A DNA stretch of 11,248 nt from Bruticola sp004554425 (lineage in GTDB: Bacteria; Vulcanimicrobiota; Xenobia; Xenobiales; Xenobiaceae). Location of the stretch: positions 1 to 11,248 of the forward strand of contig CATXCY010000054.1 in assembly GCA_958366945.1 (NCBI GenBank), given 5' to 3'. Shown in pieces: positions 1-8,166 of the stretch. Under the pieces are notes generated by a model, which searched no databases, was not told the origin of the DNA, and was given only the letters and a program-made list of their open reading frames with translations. The first letter of the stretch is position 1. Every line of letters starts with the position of its first letter. The position numbers and the translations under genes are program-made.

Positions 1-63
1 CGTTTGGTGGTTTGCATTTATCGCACCAGCAGCGTCAGGGAGCAGACTGGGAAGGAGCACTAT

Positions 64-675
64 ATGGGCAGAATTATTACTATTGGACGTGAATTCGGCA
101 GCGGAGGTCGCGAATTGGGACGCCGCTTGGCTCAGAATTTAGGCATAGCTTATTACGATCGCCAAATTGTTTCTGAAATAGCAAAAAGGACAGCTCTAAC
201 CGAGGATTACGTGCAACACCTTACCGAGTCGTCTCCTGCCGCTCTTCTTCCTATTAGTATCGGACGCAGCTTCTATCCAGTAGTAGACCCTGTTATGCAG
301 CAAAATCTTTCAGTCTATGCTGAACAACACAAATTGTTGGCCGAATTGGCTCAGAAGTCAGATTGTGTAATTGTAGGCCGTGGCGCCGACTATATTCTGC
401 GCGATAAAAAGCCTTTCCGCATTTTTGTCTATGCTGATTCAGATAGTAAAGTTATGCGTTGTTTAATGCGCAAGAATCCTGACGAGAAATTGACGGAGAA
501 AGAAATTAAAAAGAAAATCGAATCGATTGACGCTCATCGTGCCAAATATTACGAATTTATTAGCGGTAATAAATGGGGAGTGCGTGAAAATTACGATTTA
601 ATGATCAATACTAGCAATCGCGATATTAAGAAAATTGCCAAAGCTTTAGCTACTTGTATTAAAGCCTTTGCCTAA
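64..675 (+). CDS. Cytidylate kinase-like family protein
   Basis: A 203-residue P-loop nucleoside-monophosphate-kinase-like protein. It opens with MGRIITIGREFGSGG, the glycine-rich nucleotide-binding loop typical of the cytidylate kinase-like family (Pfam Cytidylate_kin2). Further family features are SDCVIVGRGADYIL (a second core strand with GRGA), the strand RIFVYAD, and a C-terminal lid-like Arg/Lys-rich section with AKYYEF and NKWG. The family is thought to phosphorylate nucleotides such as CMP in the cytoplasm, but many members are untested, so the substrate is inferred. I chose ATG at 64 because GGAAGGAG (51-58) lies 5 bases upstream; the reading frame is open further upstream to position 4, but without a comparable ribosome site. 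The gene is complete, ends with TAA, and is followed 35 bases later by an intrinsic terminator. It looks like ordinary chromosomal flank of the restriction locus. Confidence 0.88.
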   Translation: MGRIITIGREFGSGGRELGRRLAQNLGIAYYDRQIVSEIAKRTALTEDYVQHLTESSPAALLPISIGRSFYPVVDPVMQQNLSVYAEQHKLLAELAQKSDCVIVGRGADYILRDKKPFRIFVYADSDSKVMRCLMRKNPDEKLTEKEIKKKIESIDAHRAKYYEFISGNKWGVRENYDLMINTSNRDIKKIAKALATCIKAFA

Positions 676-710
676 GCTTTAAACTTTACAAACGGGGGGA
701 ATTTTTAATG

Positions 711-756
711 GCTCTTCCGCTTTCATGCTTCAAAAGGTGGAAGAGCTTTTCTTTTT
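711..756 (+). terminator. Intrinsic terminator after the cytidylate-kinase-like gene
   Basis: An 8-bp perfect stem GCTCTTCC (711-718) / GGAAGAGC (739-746) with a 20-base loop is followed by TTTTCTTTTT (747-756). The T-rich run is only on the + side, so it terminates the kinase transcript. Its last bases overlap the stop codon of the convergent recombinase gene (755-757). Confidence 0.85.
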
Positions 757-1705
757 AGAAGAAATCGCTAAGTAATTCTACGCACTTGCGTTTCTGCTCA
801 ATTTGGGGATGAACGTACAAATTTAAGGTCATATTTACGGTTGCATGGCCTAAAAGTTCGCTGACAGTTTTGCAATCGCCGCCAGCTTCTATGCAACGAG
901 TAGCAAAAGTATGGCGCAAAGCGTGAAAGTTTACTTTGTCGATATTGTTTTTGCGCAGAAAATTTTCAAAGAAAGTGCGAAAAGTACGTACTTCCACGCT
1001 TTTAATCGTGCCGCTGAGGAAAAAATTGTCAGCATTGTCGCTGCTCAGTCTGCGCAAAACCGGAATCAACAAAGAAGATAGCGGCACTGATCGTTTAGAA
1101 CTATGCGTTTTAGGTTCGGAGATAATTATTTGCGATTGGCCGCTGCCATCCATATTTTTGCGATAAACACGCTGTAAAGTGCGGCGCACGTGTAGCAATT
1201 TATTTTCAAAATCGATATCGCCCCATTTTAGGCCGCACACTTCGCCGATACGCAAGCCGGTATATAAAGCTAACAAAATGCCGGCACTTTTATTACTTAG
1301 GTTTAAGTAAATAGCTTGAATTAAGCGCTGCTGGACAATTTTAGAGAGTACGTGTATTTTGTAACGCTCTTGGCGATTGGGAAAGCGAATATTAAATTCC
1401 GCAGCAGGCAGCAACTTTAGTTTCATAGCTTCGCGCAATGAGTTTTTAAGCACTACGATAATATCTCTAGCGCTGCGCTCACTTAAACCGCCATTGCCGT
1501 CGAGTCTACCGTGACGCAATAAAAGCAGCGCATATTCTTGAATGCGCTCTTCAGTAAAACGCTTTAAGGGCCAATGGCCAAATTGGGGGATCAAGTGGTT
1601 GACCGCAATATTAACGTAAGCCGAATAGGTCGATTTTTTGACCAGTTGCTCTTTACGCTCGAGCCAGTGAGTTACCCACTGACCATAGTTTTTATAAGCG
1701 CTCAT
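755..1705 (-). CDS. Tyrosine recombinase (phage-integrase family), probable invertase of the adjacent restriction locus
   Basis: A 316-residue site-specific recombinase, full length for the family. The N-terminal SAM-like core-binding domain spans about residues 5-95 (WVTHWLERKEQLVKKSTYSAY...). The catalytic domain holds the whole active site: R152 in TGLRIGE, K199 in EPKTHSSKR, H261 and R264 in HALRHTFATR, H287 in LLGHATV and the nucleophile Y297 in NLYVHP. The ATG at 1705 is supported by GAGGTG upstream (complement of 1711-1716). It lies 81 bases from the left copy of the recombination site and outside the invertible segment, so inversion would not move it. There is no tRNA, excisionase or phage gene beside it, which favours a dedicated DNA invertase over an element integrase. 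Recombinases of this class beside hsdS or pglX genes are known to shuffle recognition domains; that this one acts on the sites described here is inference. A hairpin lies 20 bases before the start codon. Confidence 0.92.
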   Translation of the reverse strand: MSAYKNYGQWVTHWLERKEQLVKKSTYSAYVNIAVNHLIPQFGHWPLKRFTEERIQEYALLLLRHGRLDGNGGLSERSARDIIVVLKNSLREAMKLKLLPAAEFNIRFPNRQERYKIHVLSKIVQQRLIQAIYLNLSNKSAGILLALYTGLRIGEVCGLKWGDIDFENKLLHVRRTLQRVYRKNMDGSGQSQIIISEPKTHSSKRSVPLSSLLIPVLRRLSSDNADNFFLSGTIKSVEVRTFRTFFENFLRKNNIDKVNFHALRHTFATRCIEAGGDCKTVSELLGHATVNMTLNLYVHPQIEQKRKCVELLSDFF

Positions 1706-1725
1706 TTTAGCACCTCACAGAAATA

Positions 1726-1754
1726 AAATGCGGCTCTACAAAAAGGCCGCATTT
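1726..1754 (-). terminator. Hairpin upstream of the recombinase, terminator- or attenuator-like
   Basis: A perfect 9-bp stem AAATGCGGC (1726-1734) / GCCGCATTT (1746-1754) encloses an 11-base loop. On the minus strand the stem runs into TTTTATTTC, so it resembles a weak intrinsic terminator in the direction of the recombinase. It would stop read-through from the long minus-strand restriction transcript, or attenuate recombinase expression if the promoter lies upstream of it (a TATAGT hexamer is present on the minus strand at 1760-1755, without a clear -35). On the + strand there is no T run. It could also be a protein-binding site. Confidence 0.5.
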
Positions 1755-1779
1755 ACTATAATTTGCAGCGCTAAAAGAT

Positions 1780-1803
1780 CCCTAAGGTTTTCAATTTGAG
1801 GGG
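1780..1803 (+). repeat. Recombination site copy 1 (left boundary of invertible segment)
   Basis: GTTTTCAATTTGAGGGG at 1787-1803 is an exact 17-base match, in inverted orientation, to the site inside the restriction gene (4730-4746). The flanks differ: the left arm reads CCCTAAG (1780-1786) where the other two copies have CCCTCTAT, so the gap between the CCCT and GAGGG arms is one base shorter. To the right the homology continues as diverged coding sequence of the silent cassette. The exact crossover point cannot be read from one orientation. Confidence 0.8.
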
Positions 1804-4746
1804 TAATTGTCGTACCAGCGGAACGCTGCGCAAAGAAGAGGGCGGCAACGTCTTCGGCCTAGGCAGCCGCACTCCAATTGCGCTTACCTTGTTAGTTAAA
1901 AAGCCTAGTACTGAACAGCAAAAAGCGAAGATCTATTACTACGAGATTGGCAGCTTTTTAACCAGAGAACAAAAGCTGGCCGAACTAAAACGCCTCGGCA
2001 GCGTCTTAAATGAGCAATTACAATTATCCTCAATTACACCAAGTAAGGACAGTGATTGGATAAATAAAAAGGATCAATTATTTGAAACGTTCATTTCATT
2101 AGGTAATAAGGCGGACAAATCGGAAAAAACAATTTTTAATCCATGTTACTCTTGCGGCGTAAAAACAAGCAGAGATCCATGGGCTTATAGTTTTTCCAAA
2201 TGCTCTTTAGAGTATAACATGTCCTCAATGATCGACTTTTATAACAAACAAGTTCGCACTGGAGTAAGCCAATCAGATCCCAGCAAAATTAGTTGGTCAC
2301 GTGGTTTAATGAATGACTTTCTTAAGAAAAAAATTCATAAATTCGAATATAACGCGATTCGCTTAGCTTGCTACAGGCCTTTTACTAAGCAACATTATTA
2401 TTTTGATCGAAACTTTAATGATATGCTTTATCAAATGGGAAAACTTTTCCCAGATCCTCAAAGTAAAAATTTAATAATTTGTGTTTCCGGATTAGGTGGA
2501 CCTAAACAACACTCTGTTTTAATTTCTAATGAAATCATGGATCTTAACTGTTTGGATTCTGGAACACAATGTTTCCCACTCTACTATTACGAAAAAAATG
2601 ATAGCCCGCAATCGGATCTGTATACTTATAGCCAAGGCCAATACATTAGACACGATGGAATATCCGATTTTGCCTTAAATTTAGCTAGAGAACTTAATCC
2701 TAAAATAACTAAAGAGGATATTTTTTACTATATTTACGGCTTCTTGCACAACCCAGAATACCGCACTCGTTTTGCTGCCGATTTAAAGAAATCGTTGCCG
2801 CGCATTTTCTTCCCGGCTACCTATGAAGAGTTTAAGAAATACTGCGAGGCTGGACGCCATTTGGCCAAGTTGCACCTAAACTATGAAAGCGGCCCTCTTT
2901 GCCCTTCAGTAGTAGTTTCAGGCTGCGAACATGGTAATTTCAAAGTAGATAAAATGCGTTTTATTGCTAAAGATGACAAGCGTACTATCATTTTTAATAA
3001 TGATATTACGATCGAAAACATTCCTCAGGAAGCTTACAATTACGTTATTAACGGAAAATCAGCCATTGAATGGATTATGGAGCGCTATGCTGTTACTATC
3101 GATAAAAATAGCAAGATAGTAAACGATCCCAATCAATGGTCTGAAAATCCGCGTTACGTTTTAGATTTGCTTTTGCGCATAATTCAAATGAGTTTAGAAA
3201 CTTTGAAAATAGTCAATAAGCTGCCCAAATTGAATTTGCCAAGCTAGTCTTTTATAAAATCCAGTTTAGGCAACTTAGCTACCAACTTTACAGTTTCCAC
3301 GCTGACGGTAATGAGCTTTAAGAGTAAATTCAAAATATATTGAGGATCGTTGTGCTCATTACCCCAAGCGTTAGGATCATTGGTAATACCAGATTTTTTA
3401 TCTACTGTGTAACTGTAACGCTCTAAAGCCCATTCCAAGGGAGATTTTCCATTAACTACATATTCATAAGCTTGTAAGGGAATTTCCTCAATTTTGATAT
3501 AGCTATTGACAATGATGGTGCGCTTATCGTCAATCGTTTTACCTTTTTCATCTTTTATTCTGGCAAAACGCATTTGCTCCACTGTGTAAATTGGCTCTTC
3601 AATAGTAACTATTACGTTTTGGTAAGGTTCTATTGTTTCGTAATTTAAGTGTAAATCAGCCAATTTTTCGCCAATTTTCACAATGGCCTTAAAAGCTTTT
3701 ATATCTTCTACAAAAGCAATTCTAGGCAGCATTTTGGTTAAATCTGCCTTAAAGCGAGCTCTGTATTCAGGAGAATGTAACAGTCCATAAATATAATAGA
3801 ATATGTCTTCTTTGCTGACTTTTTTGCCATACAAAGCTTGAGCACTTTCTAAAGCAAAGTCAGAAATGCCCTCATGGCGAATATATTCTGAGTCTCTCTG
3901 AGTTTCATACAAACCGGCTTGAGCTTGATTTAATTCATAATAATACAAAGGGAAACACTGAGTTCCTGACTCCAATATATGAAGATCTGGAATGCAGTTA
4001 GCCATTAAAGCTGAAAAAGTTTTGGAGCCAATTCCTGATACACAGATCACCAAATTTTTACTTTGAGGTGTCGGAAAAATTTTTTGCATTTGATAAGTAC
4101 GTTCCAAAATTGGCTTATAGTAAAATAAATTTTGTTTACAAAATGGGCGATACAAAGCCAAAGCAACATCAGCTGCGCTATAAGTTAATGCTATATTTTT
4201 TTTAGCTCGTTGCTGCAGAGAGTCTGACCAACTTATTTTTGCGGAATCATATATAAAGTCAAAAGTGTTACTTGCTTCTAAGTGTTTGTTATAAAAGTCG
4301 ATCATTGAGGAGATATTGTGCCCTAGTTCAAGTTTAGAAAAATTGTAGCACCACGCATCTCTAGCACTGGCACACCCACGTGAGTAGAACGGAACGAATA
4401 TTGTTTTAACTTCTTCGTTCTTTTTATCGCCTAAAGGTATAAACGTTTGGAAGAGATCGTCCTTTTTATTTATCCAATCATGATCCTCACTTGGTGTAAT
4501 TGAGGAGAACTCCATTTCTGGACTTAAAATGCTACCAAAAGCCCTAATTTTCTTTAATTTATCTTCGCGAGTTAAGTAATCACCTATATCGTGATAGAAA
4601 ATTTTTGCCTTTTCATCGGCTTTTTGTGGCTTTTTTACCAAAATAGTTATAGCAATAGGCGTTCTGCTGCCAGAGCCAAAGATCTTACCTCCCTCGCGTC
4701 TAGAGAGGTCGCCGCTAGTTCTTTGATTGCCCCTCAAATTGAAAAC
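1787..4746. other. Putative invertible segment swapping the restriction enzyme's recognition region
   Basis: The segment is bounded by inverted 17-bp sites (1787-1803 on +, 4730-4746 on -) and contains two homologous C-terminal cassettes lying tail to tail. In both, the site is read in the same frame as V-F-N-L-R-G-N, within the conserved methylase motif just before the target-recognition region. Flipping the segment therefore replaces the expressed cassette by the silent one without a frameshift, leaving the constant first 1123 residues untouched. A complete tyrosine recombinase gene lies immediately outside. Equivalent architecture is established for hsdS shufflons of type I systems and for pglX of BREX systems; use here with a type ISP-like enzyme is inferred from the sequence. 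Confidence 0.85.
1796..3247 (+). CDS. Silent alternative C-terminal cassette of the type ISP restriction-modification enzyme
   Basis: An open frame of 483 codons homologous along its whole length to the last ~500 residues of the restriction enzyme encoded on the other strand. Shared blocks include SRTPIA, SSITPS, DWINKKD, SSMIDFYNK, KISWS, the PQSKNL/ICVSG pair, SGTQCFPLYYYE, YIRH.GISDFAL, KEDIFYYIYG, DDKRTII and the closing KLPKL. The stretch after SSMIDFYNK up to the Q-M-x-K-(I/L)-F-P block, and the region around the VVV/VIVT strand, have diverged, as expected of alternative target-recognition regions. It has no start of its own: TAA at 1772-1774 closes the frame upstream, the only early initiator is a TTG at 1796 with no ribosome site, and no promoter is visible. 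It lacks nuclease, helicase and NPPY motifs and cannot work alone. There are no internal stops, so it is maintained as functional reserve sequence rather than decaying. It would be expressed only after inversion. Confidence 0.85.
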   Translation: MRGNCRTSGTLRKEEGGNVFGLGSRTPIALTLLVKKPSTEQQKAKIYYYEIGSFLTREQKLAELKRLGSVLNEQLQLSSITPSKDSDWINKKDQLFETFISLGNKADKSEKTIFNPCYSCGVKTSRDPWAYSFSKCSLEYNMSSMIDFYNKQVRTGVSQSDPSKISWSRGLMNDFLKKKIHKFEYNAIRLACYRPFTKQHYYFDRNFNDMLYQMGKLFPDPQSKNLIICVSGLGGPKQHSVLISNEIMDLNCLDSGTQCFPLYYYEKNDSPQSDLYTYSQGQYIRHDGISDFALNLARELNPKITKEDIFYYIYGFLHNPEYRTRFAADLKKSLPRIFFPATYEEFKKYCEAGRHLAKLHLNYESGPLCPSVVVSGCEHGNFKVDKMRFIAKDDKRTIIFNNDITIENIPQEAYNYVINGKSAIEWIMERYAVTIDKNSKIVNDPNQWSENPRYVLDLLLRIIQMSLETLKIVNKLPKLNLPS

Positions 4747-7700
4747 ATAGAGGGTATAAAATTCATCTTCCAAACATTTCCTAAAACCAGAGCTGGCATT
4801 GCCATCAATCCAAGCACCATTGGAAACAAAAGCGATAATGCCGCCAGTACGTGGATCTAAACGGTCGCTGGCCCAACGGAAAGCTTTTATATATGAATCA
4901 TAAAGCGAGTTTTTGTTGGTAGACTTACTAGCTTGAGCATACGTATCGGCAATGCGACTATCTAAGTGTGGATACTTTTGATTCTGAGCATTGTCGTTAG
5001 CCGATTTCTGTCCCACAGAGTAGGGTGGGTTACCGATAATAATTTGGATGGGCGCTTTTTGTTGAGCAATTACCCGTTCTGAATTTTGGGCCAATTCTTT
5101 AGCATAGAGTTGCTCTTGTTCGTCACTTTCACTCAGTTGGAAAGTATCTGTTAAGCAAATACCTTCGAAAGGATGGTAAGTCTCCTTATTTTTACATTGA
5201 TCGTGGTAAACATTTTCAATATTTACTGAAGCAATGTAATAAGCCAAAAGCACCAACTCATTGGCGTGCAGCTCTTTAGTGTATTTTCGCTCCAAATCTT
5301 CCGGCCTAATTAAGCCACTTTGCAAAAGGCGAGCTATAAAAGTACCCGTACCTACAAAAGGATCGATAATATGTACACCTTGATCGGAAATGCTGCCCCC
5401 AAATTCTTTCTTCCAAAGGTCGGCTACTGAATGAATAATAAAGTCAACTACTTCTACTGGAGTATAAACTATGCCCAATTTTTCTACTGTCTTAGGAAAA
5501 GCGGCGCGGAAGAATTTGTCGTAAAGCTCAACAATAATCTTCTGCCGACTTTCGGCACTATTTATCCCCTCTACTCGCTCGGCTACTTGCTTGTAGAAAT
5601 TGACCATTACGTCCGATTCGGCAGCGAGAATATCTTCATGCAAAAGATCGATCAATTTTTGCATAGAAATAGAAACTGGGTTATTTTTAGCAAAGGAATA
5701 GTTTTCGAATAAAGCTTCAAAGACAGGCTTAGTAACAATATGTTGAGCCAGCATTTCTACAGCGTCATCTTGGCTAACCGAAGGATTTAAGTTTTTGTGC
5801 AAACCGCTAAGGAACTGATCAAAAGCTTCTTTATGGGCTTCATCTTCGGCAATCAGCTTATTTATGCGTTTAATATGCTCTTCTGCTATATGAGCTACAT
5901 CCTGGGCCCACTCTTCCCAATAGCGCCTATTGCCAACCTTTTTAACCAGGCGAGCGTAAATAGCATTGCGTATATCCCCGTAATTAAGTTCTGTTTGTAC
6001 TCCTTTAGGATTGGGAACAGTATCAATTAAGACATGATCGTTAGCATCGGCTACTCCGCCAATGCTAAAAGCTGAGCCTTTAGCTACAACTTCAGCCGAG
6101 AGTTTATTAAACTCAATTTTATTTACTTCGGCATTAAAACGATCGTCGTGAGCTCTTAAAGCGTTAAGTACTGACCAAACTACTTCAAAGCTTTTGCTGC
6201 CGTTTAATACGTCTTCAGGAGCTACATCGTGAGGCACTACTACAGGAATAACAATGTAACCGTACTTTTTGCCTGGTGCTTTGCGCATGACGCGCCCTAC
6301 CGACTGGACAACGTCTACTTGGGAATTGCGAGCCGAAAGGAATAGCACTGCATCTAAAGAGGGCACGTCCACGCCTTCGGAAAGGCAGCGCACGTTAGTT
6401 AAAATATGGCAAGCTTTAGTGGATGAATCTACATTTTTAAGCCAACTGAGTTTATTCTGCCTCTTAAAAGCTCCCATTGAGCCATCAACATGATCAGCTT
6501 GAACTTCTACCAGAGGAACATTTTCTTTTTCACTTAGAGCCTGACTACAATCGGCTTGGTACTTATTAAAAACTTCGGCAATCTTCTTGGAAGTTTTTAT
6601 GTCTTGGCAAAAAGCTACGGCAGTATGCATCAAACCGGGATCGGTGTTTCTAACTAAATCACCTTCTAAGGCAAAATTCTTGGAGAGAGCGTTTATACAA
6701 CCAATTAACTTGGCAGCGCTGTCAATCTCTATTTCTCCACTTTTATTAGCTATAGCTTCTTGCAAAGGCGCTGGTATTTTTTGATCGTCAATAGTCAGCA
6801 CCATTACTTTGTAGTCGGAAAGTAAGCCCTTTTTTACAGCTTCTCCGAAACCAATACGGTAAACTTCCGGGCCGTAAAGAGCTTCGTCATCCATAGAGCA
6901 CAGATAAGCGTCTTGGGCCTTAGCTTTAGTTTTCACATCTTCGCGATAAAGGCGAGGCGTAGCCGTCATATAGATACGCTTGCGAGCTTGGATAAATTCA
7001 TTATCATGAACTTTAATAAAGGCGCTCTCGTCGTATTTGTAGCCTTTGGCTGTCTGAGCTTTTAAAGCTACGCCGGTAGTGCGGTGAGCTTCATCGCAAA
7101 TAATTAAGTCAAAAAGGTAAAAATCAGGCTTTTCTTTATTTAAAAGTTGCTGAGCCTCATGAACACGCTCAATTGATTGATAAGTGGAAAATACTACCGT
7201 CATACCTTCAGTATTTTCCTGAAGGCGTTCTTTCAGTTGCTTGGCAATATTTTCTACATCAGTAGAAGCTGGCAAAGCCAAATCGGCTACGCTTTCATCA
7301 CCATCATCATCGCTTTTTTTCTTTTTAGAAGCTGTAGCGTCAGAACAAACGCAAATAGGCTTAATAGTCTTTTGCGCATAATTAGTCCACTCGTTTAAAG
7401 TTTGGCCAAGTAGAGCAATAGAAGGAACTAAGAAGAGCACTAAGCCGCTGCTGGCAGTTTCATTTTCGGCAATGCGCAAAGAAGTAAAAGTTTTACCCGT
7501 ACCGCAAGCCATAATTAAGCGGCCGCGGTCGGCGTATTGGAAATGTTCGTGGAAACGATTGAGCGCTTCTTTTTGGTGATCGCGCAATTCACGTTTATTG
7601 CAAACAACTTCATGTGACGGAGCGCCATTAGCTAATGCTTCCCAGTCTATTGGTTCATTTTCTAAATCGTAGAGCGTTATTTGAGAGAAATTGATAGTCT

Positions 7701-8115
7701 GGCCCTTACGTACTTCGTCGGCTTCTTTAGACCAATTGTCGGAAGTAGCAATCCAAAGGCGGTTGGCAAACTGACGCGCTTGCCCTTTTTCATCGTGAAA
7801 TTGCCGACCAGAAGTAGCTAAAAAAGTATCGACGTCTTCTTTATTGATTCTAGTAGTGCGCTCGTAAAATTTACACTGAATTGCCCAATATTCGCCGCTA
7901 TAAGTTTTGGCTACTAAGTCAACGCCTACATCTTTACCGGTGCCAAATTCTTTTTTGAAAGGAAAGTCATTCCAAAGCCACACTTCTTTAATGGTGGCGG
8001 AATATTTGGGAGCTTTGAGCAAGTAAGCTTTCATTAAACGTTCAAAGAAATCACCTTTTTCACGTTTTGAAGATGAAATTTCTTTGTATTTTGCCAAGAC
8101 AGCTTGCAAGCTCAT
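3244..8115 (-). CDS. Type ISP-like restriction-modification enzyme (nuclease-helicase-methylase-recognition fusion)
   Basis: A single 1623-residue polypeptide with the domain order of LlaGI/LlaBIII-type ISP enzymes. Residues ~1-170 are an Mrr-like PD-(D/E)xK nuclease (E25, D66 in GVDLVAK, Q80-C-K82 in WAIQCKFY). Residues ~180-660 are a superfamily 2 helicase: Walker A ACGTGKT near 202, DEAH at 341-344, MTATPRLY, and QSVGRVMRK near 604. A coupler follows, then an N6-adenine methylase: YTPVEVVDFI, SAM-binding DPFVGTGTF at 918-926, catalytic NPPY at 1029-1032, and NLRGNQRTSG near 1126. The rest, to 1623, is the target-recognition region. Such enzymes methylate one asymmetric site for self-protection and cut unmodified invading DNA after ATP-driven translocation. 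I chose ATG at 8115 because AGGAG lies 9 bases upstream; a TTG 24 bases earlier has no such support. All key motifs are present, so the enzyme looks active. From residue ~1124 on, the sequence belongs to the invertible segment. A charged Lys/Asp insert lies near residues 261-275 of the helicase. Confidence 0.93.
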   Translation of the reverse strand: MSLQAVLAKYKEISSSKREKGDFFERLMKAYLLKAPKYSATIKEVWLWNDFPFKKEFGTGKDVGVDLVAKTYSGEYWAIQCKFYERTTRINKEDVDTFLATSGRQFHDEKGQARQFANRLWIATSDNWSKEADEVRKGQTINFSQITLYDLENEPIDWEALANGAPSHEVVCNKRELRDHQKEALNRFHEHFQYADRGRLIMACGTGKTFTSLRIAENETASSGLVLFLVPSIALLGQTLNEWTNYAQKTIKPICVCSDATASKKKKSDDDGDESVADLALPASTDVENIAKQLKERLQENTEGMTVVFSTYQSIERVHEAQQLLNKEKPDFYLFDLIICDEAHRTTGVALKAQTAKGYKYDESAFIKVHDNEFIQARKRIYMTATPRLYREDVKTKAKAQDAYLCSMDDEALYGPEVYRIGFGEAVKKGLLSDYKVMVLTIDDQKIPAPLQEAIANKSGEIEIDSAAKLIGCINALSKNFALEGDLVRNTDPGLMHTAVAFCQDIKTSKKIAEVFNKYQADCSQALSEKENVPLVEVQADHVDGSMGAFKRQNKLSWLKNVDSSTKACHILTNVRCLSEGVDVPSLDAVLFLSARNSQVDVVQSVGRVMRKAPGKKYGYIVIPVVVPHDVAPEDVLNGSKSFEVVWSVLNALRAHDDRFNAEVNKIEFNKLSAEVVAKGSAFSIGGVADANDHVLIDTVPNPKGVQTELNYGDIRNAIYARLVKKVGNRRYWEEWAQDVAHIAEEHIKRINKLIAEDEAHKEAFDQFLSGLHKNLNPSVSQDDAVEMLAQHIVTKPVFEALFENYSFAKNNPVSISMQKLIDLLHEDILAAESDVMVNFYKQVAERVEGINSAESRQKIIVELYDKFFRAAFPKTVEKLGIVYTPVEVVDFIIHSVADLWKKEFGGSISDQGVHIIDPFVGTGTFIARLLQSGLIRPEDLERKYTKELHANELVLLAYYIASVNIENVYHDQCKNKETYHPFEGICLTDTFQLSESDEQEQLYAKELAQNSERVIAQQKAPIQIIIGNPPYSVGQKSANDNAQNQKYPHLDSRIADTYAQASKSTNKNSLYDSYIKAFRWASDRLDPRTGGIIAFVSNGAWIDGNASSGFRKCLEDEFYTLYVFNLRGNQRTSGDLSRREGGKIFGSGSRTPIAITILVKKPQKADEKAKIFYHDIGDYLTREDKLKKIRAFGSILSPEMEFSSITPSEDHDWINKKDDLFQTFIPLGDKKNEEVKTIFVPFYSRGCASARDAWCYNFSKLELGHNISSMIDFYNKHLEASNTFDFIYDSAKISWSDSLQQRAKKNIALTYSAADVALALYRPFCKQNLFYYKPILERTYQMQKIFPTPQSKNLVICVSGIGSKTFSALMANCIPDLHILESGTQCFPLYYYELNQAQAGLYETQRDSEYIRHEGISDFALESAQALYGKKVSKEDIFYYIYGLLHSPEYRARFKADLTKMLPRIAFVEDIKAFKAIVKIGEKLADLHLNYETIEPYQNVIVTIEEPIYTVEQMRFARIKDEKGKTIDDKRTIIVNSYIKIEEIPLQAYEYVVNGKSPLEWALERYSYTVDKKSGITNDPNAWGNEHNDPQYILNLLLKLITVSVETVKLVAKLPKLDFIKD
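4730..4763 (-). repeat. Recombination site copy 2 (inside the restriction gene)
   Basis: On the minus strand this encodes N-x-FYTLYVFNLRG at the junction between the constant methylase part and the recognition region. The 33 bases 4731-4763 are an exact inverted match to copy 3 (8167-8199); 4730-4746 are an exact inverted match to copy 1 (1787-1803). Short arms CCCTC/GAGGG (4731-4735 and 4750-4754) face each other across 14 bases, a plausible recombinase-binding dyad. Confidence 0.85.
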
Positions 8116-8166
8116 TTCTTTGCGCTCCTGTAGACCCAACCCTAAAAATGGGGCAAAAAATGTACC

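Noticed and set aside
755..1705. Recombinase as the integrase of a prophage or integrative element
   Set aside because: No tRNA target, attachment duplication, excisionase or phage and conjugation genes are visible. The inverted sites beside it explain its presence better. A small mobile restriction island remains possible because sites 1 and 3 are in direct orientation.
1796..3247. Silent cassette as an independent HsdS-like specificity subunit or a decaying pseudogene
   Set aside because: It is homologous to the C-terminus of the neighbouring fused enzyme along its whole length, lacks a start, and has no internal stop or frameshift, so a reserve cassette fits better.
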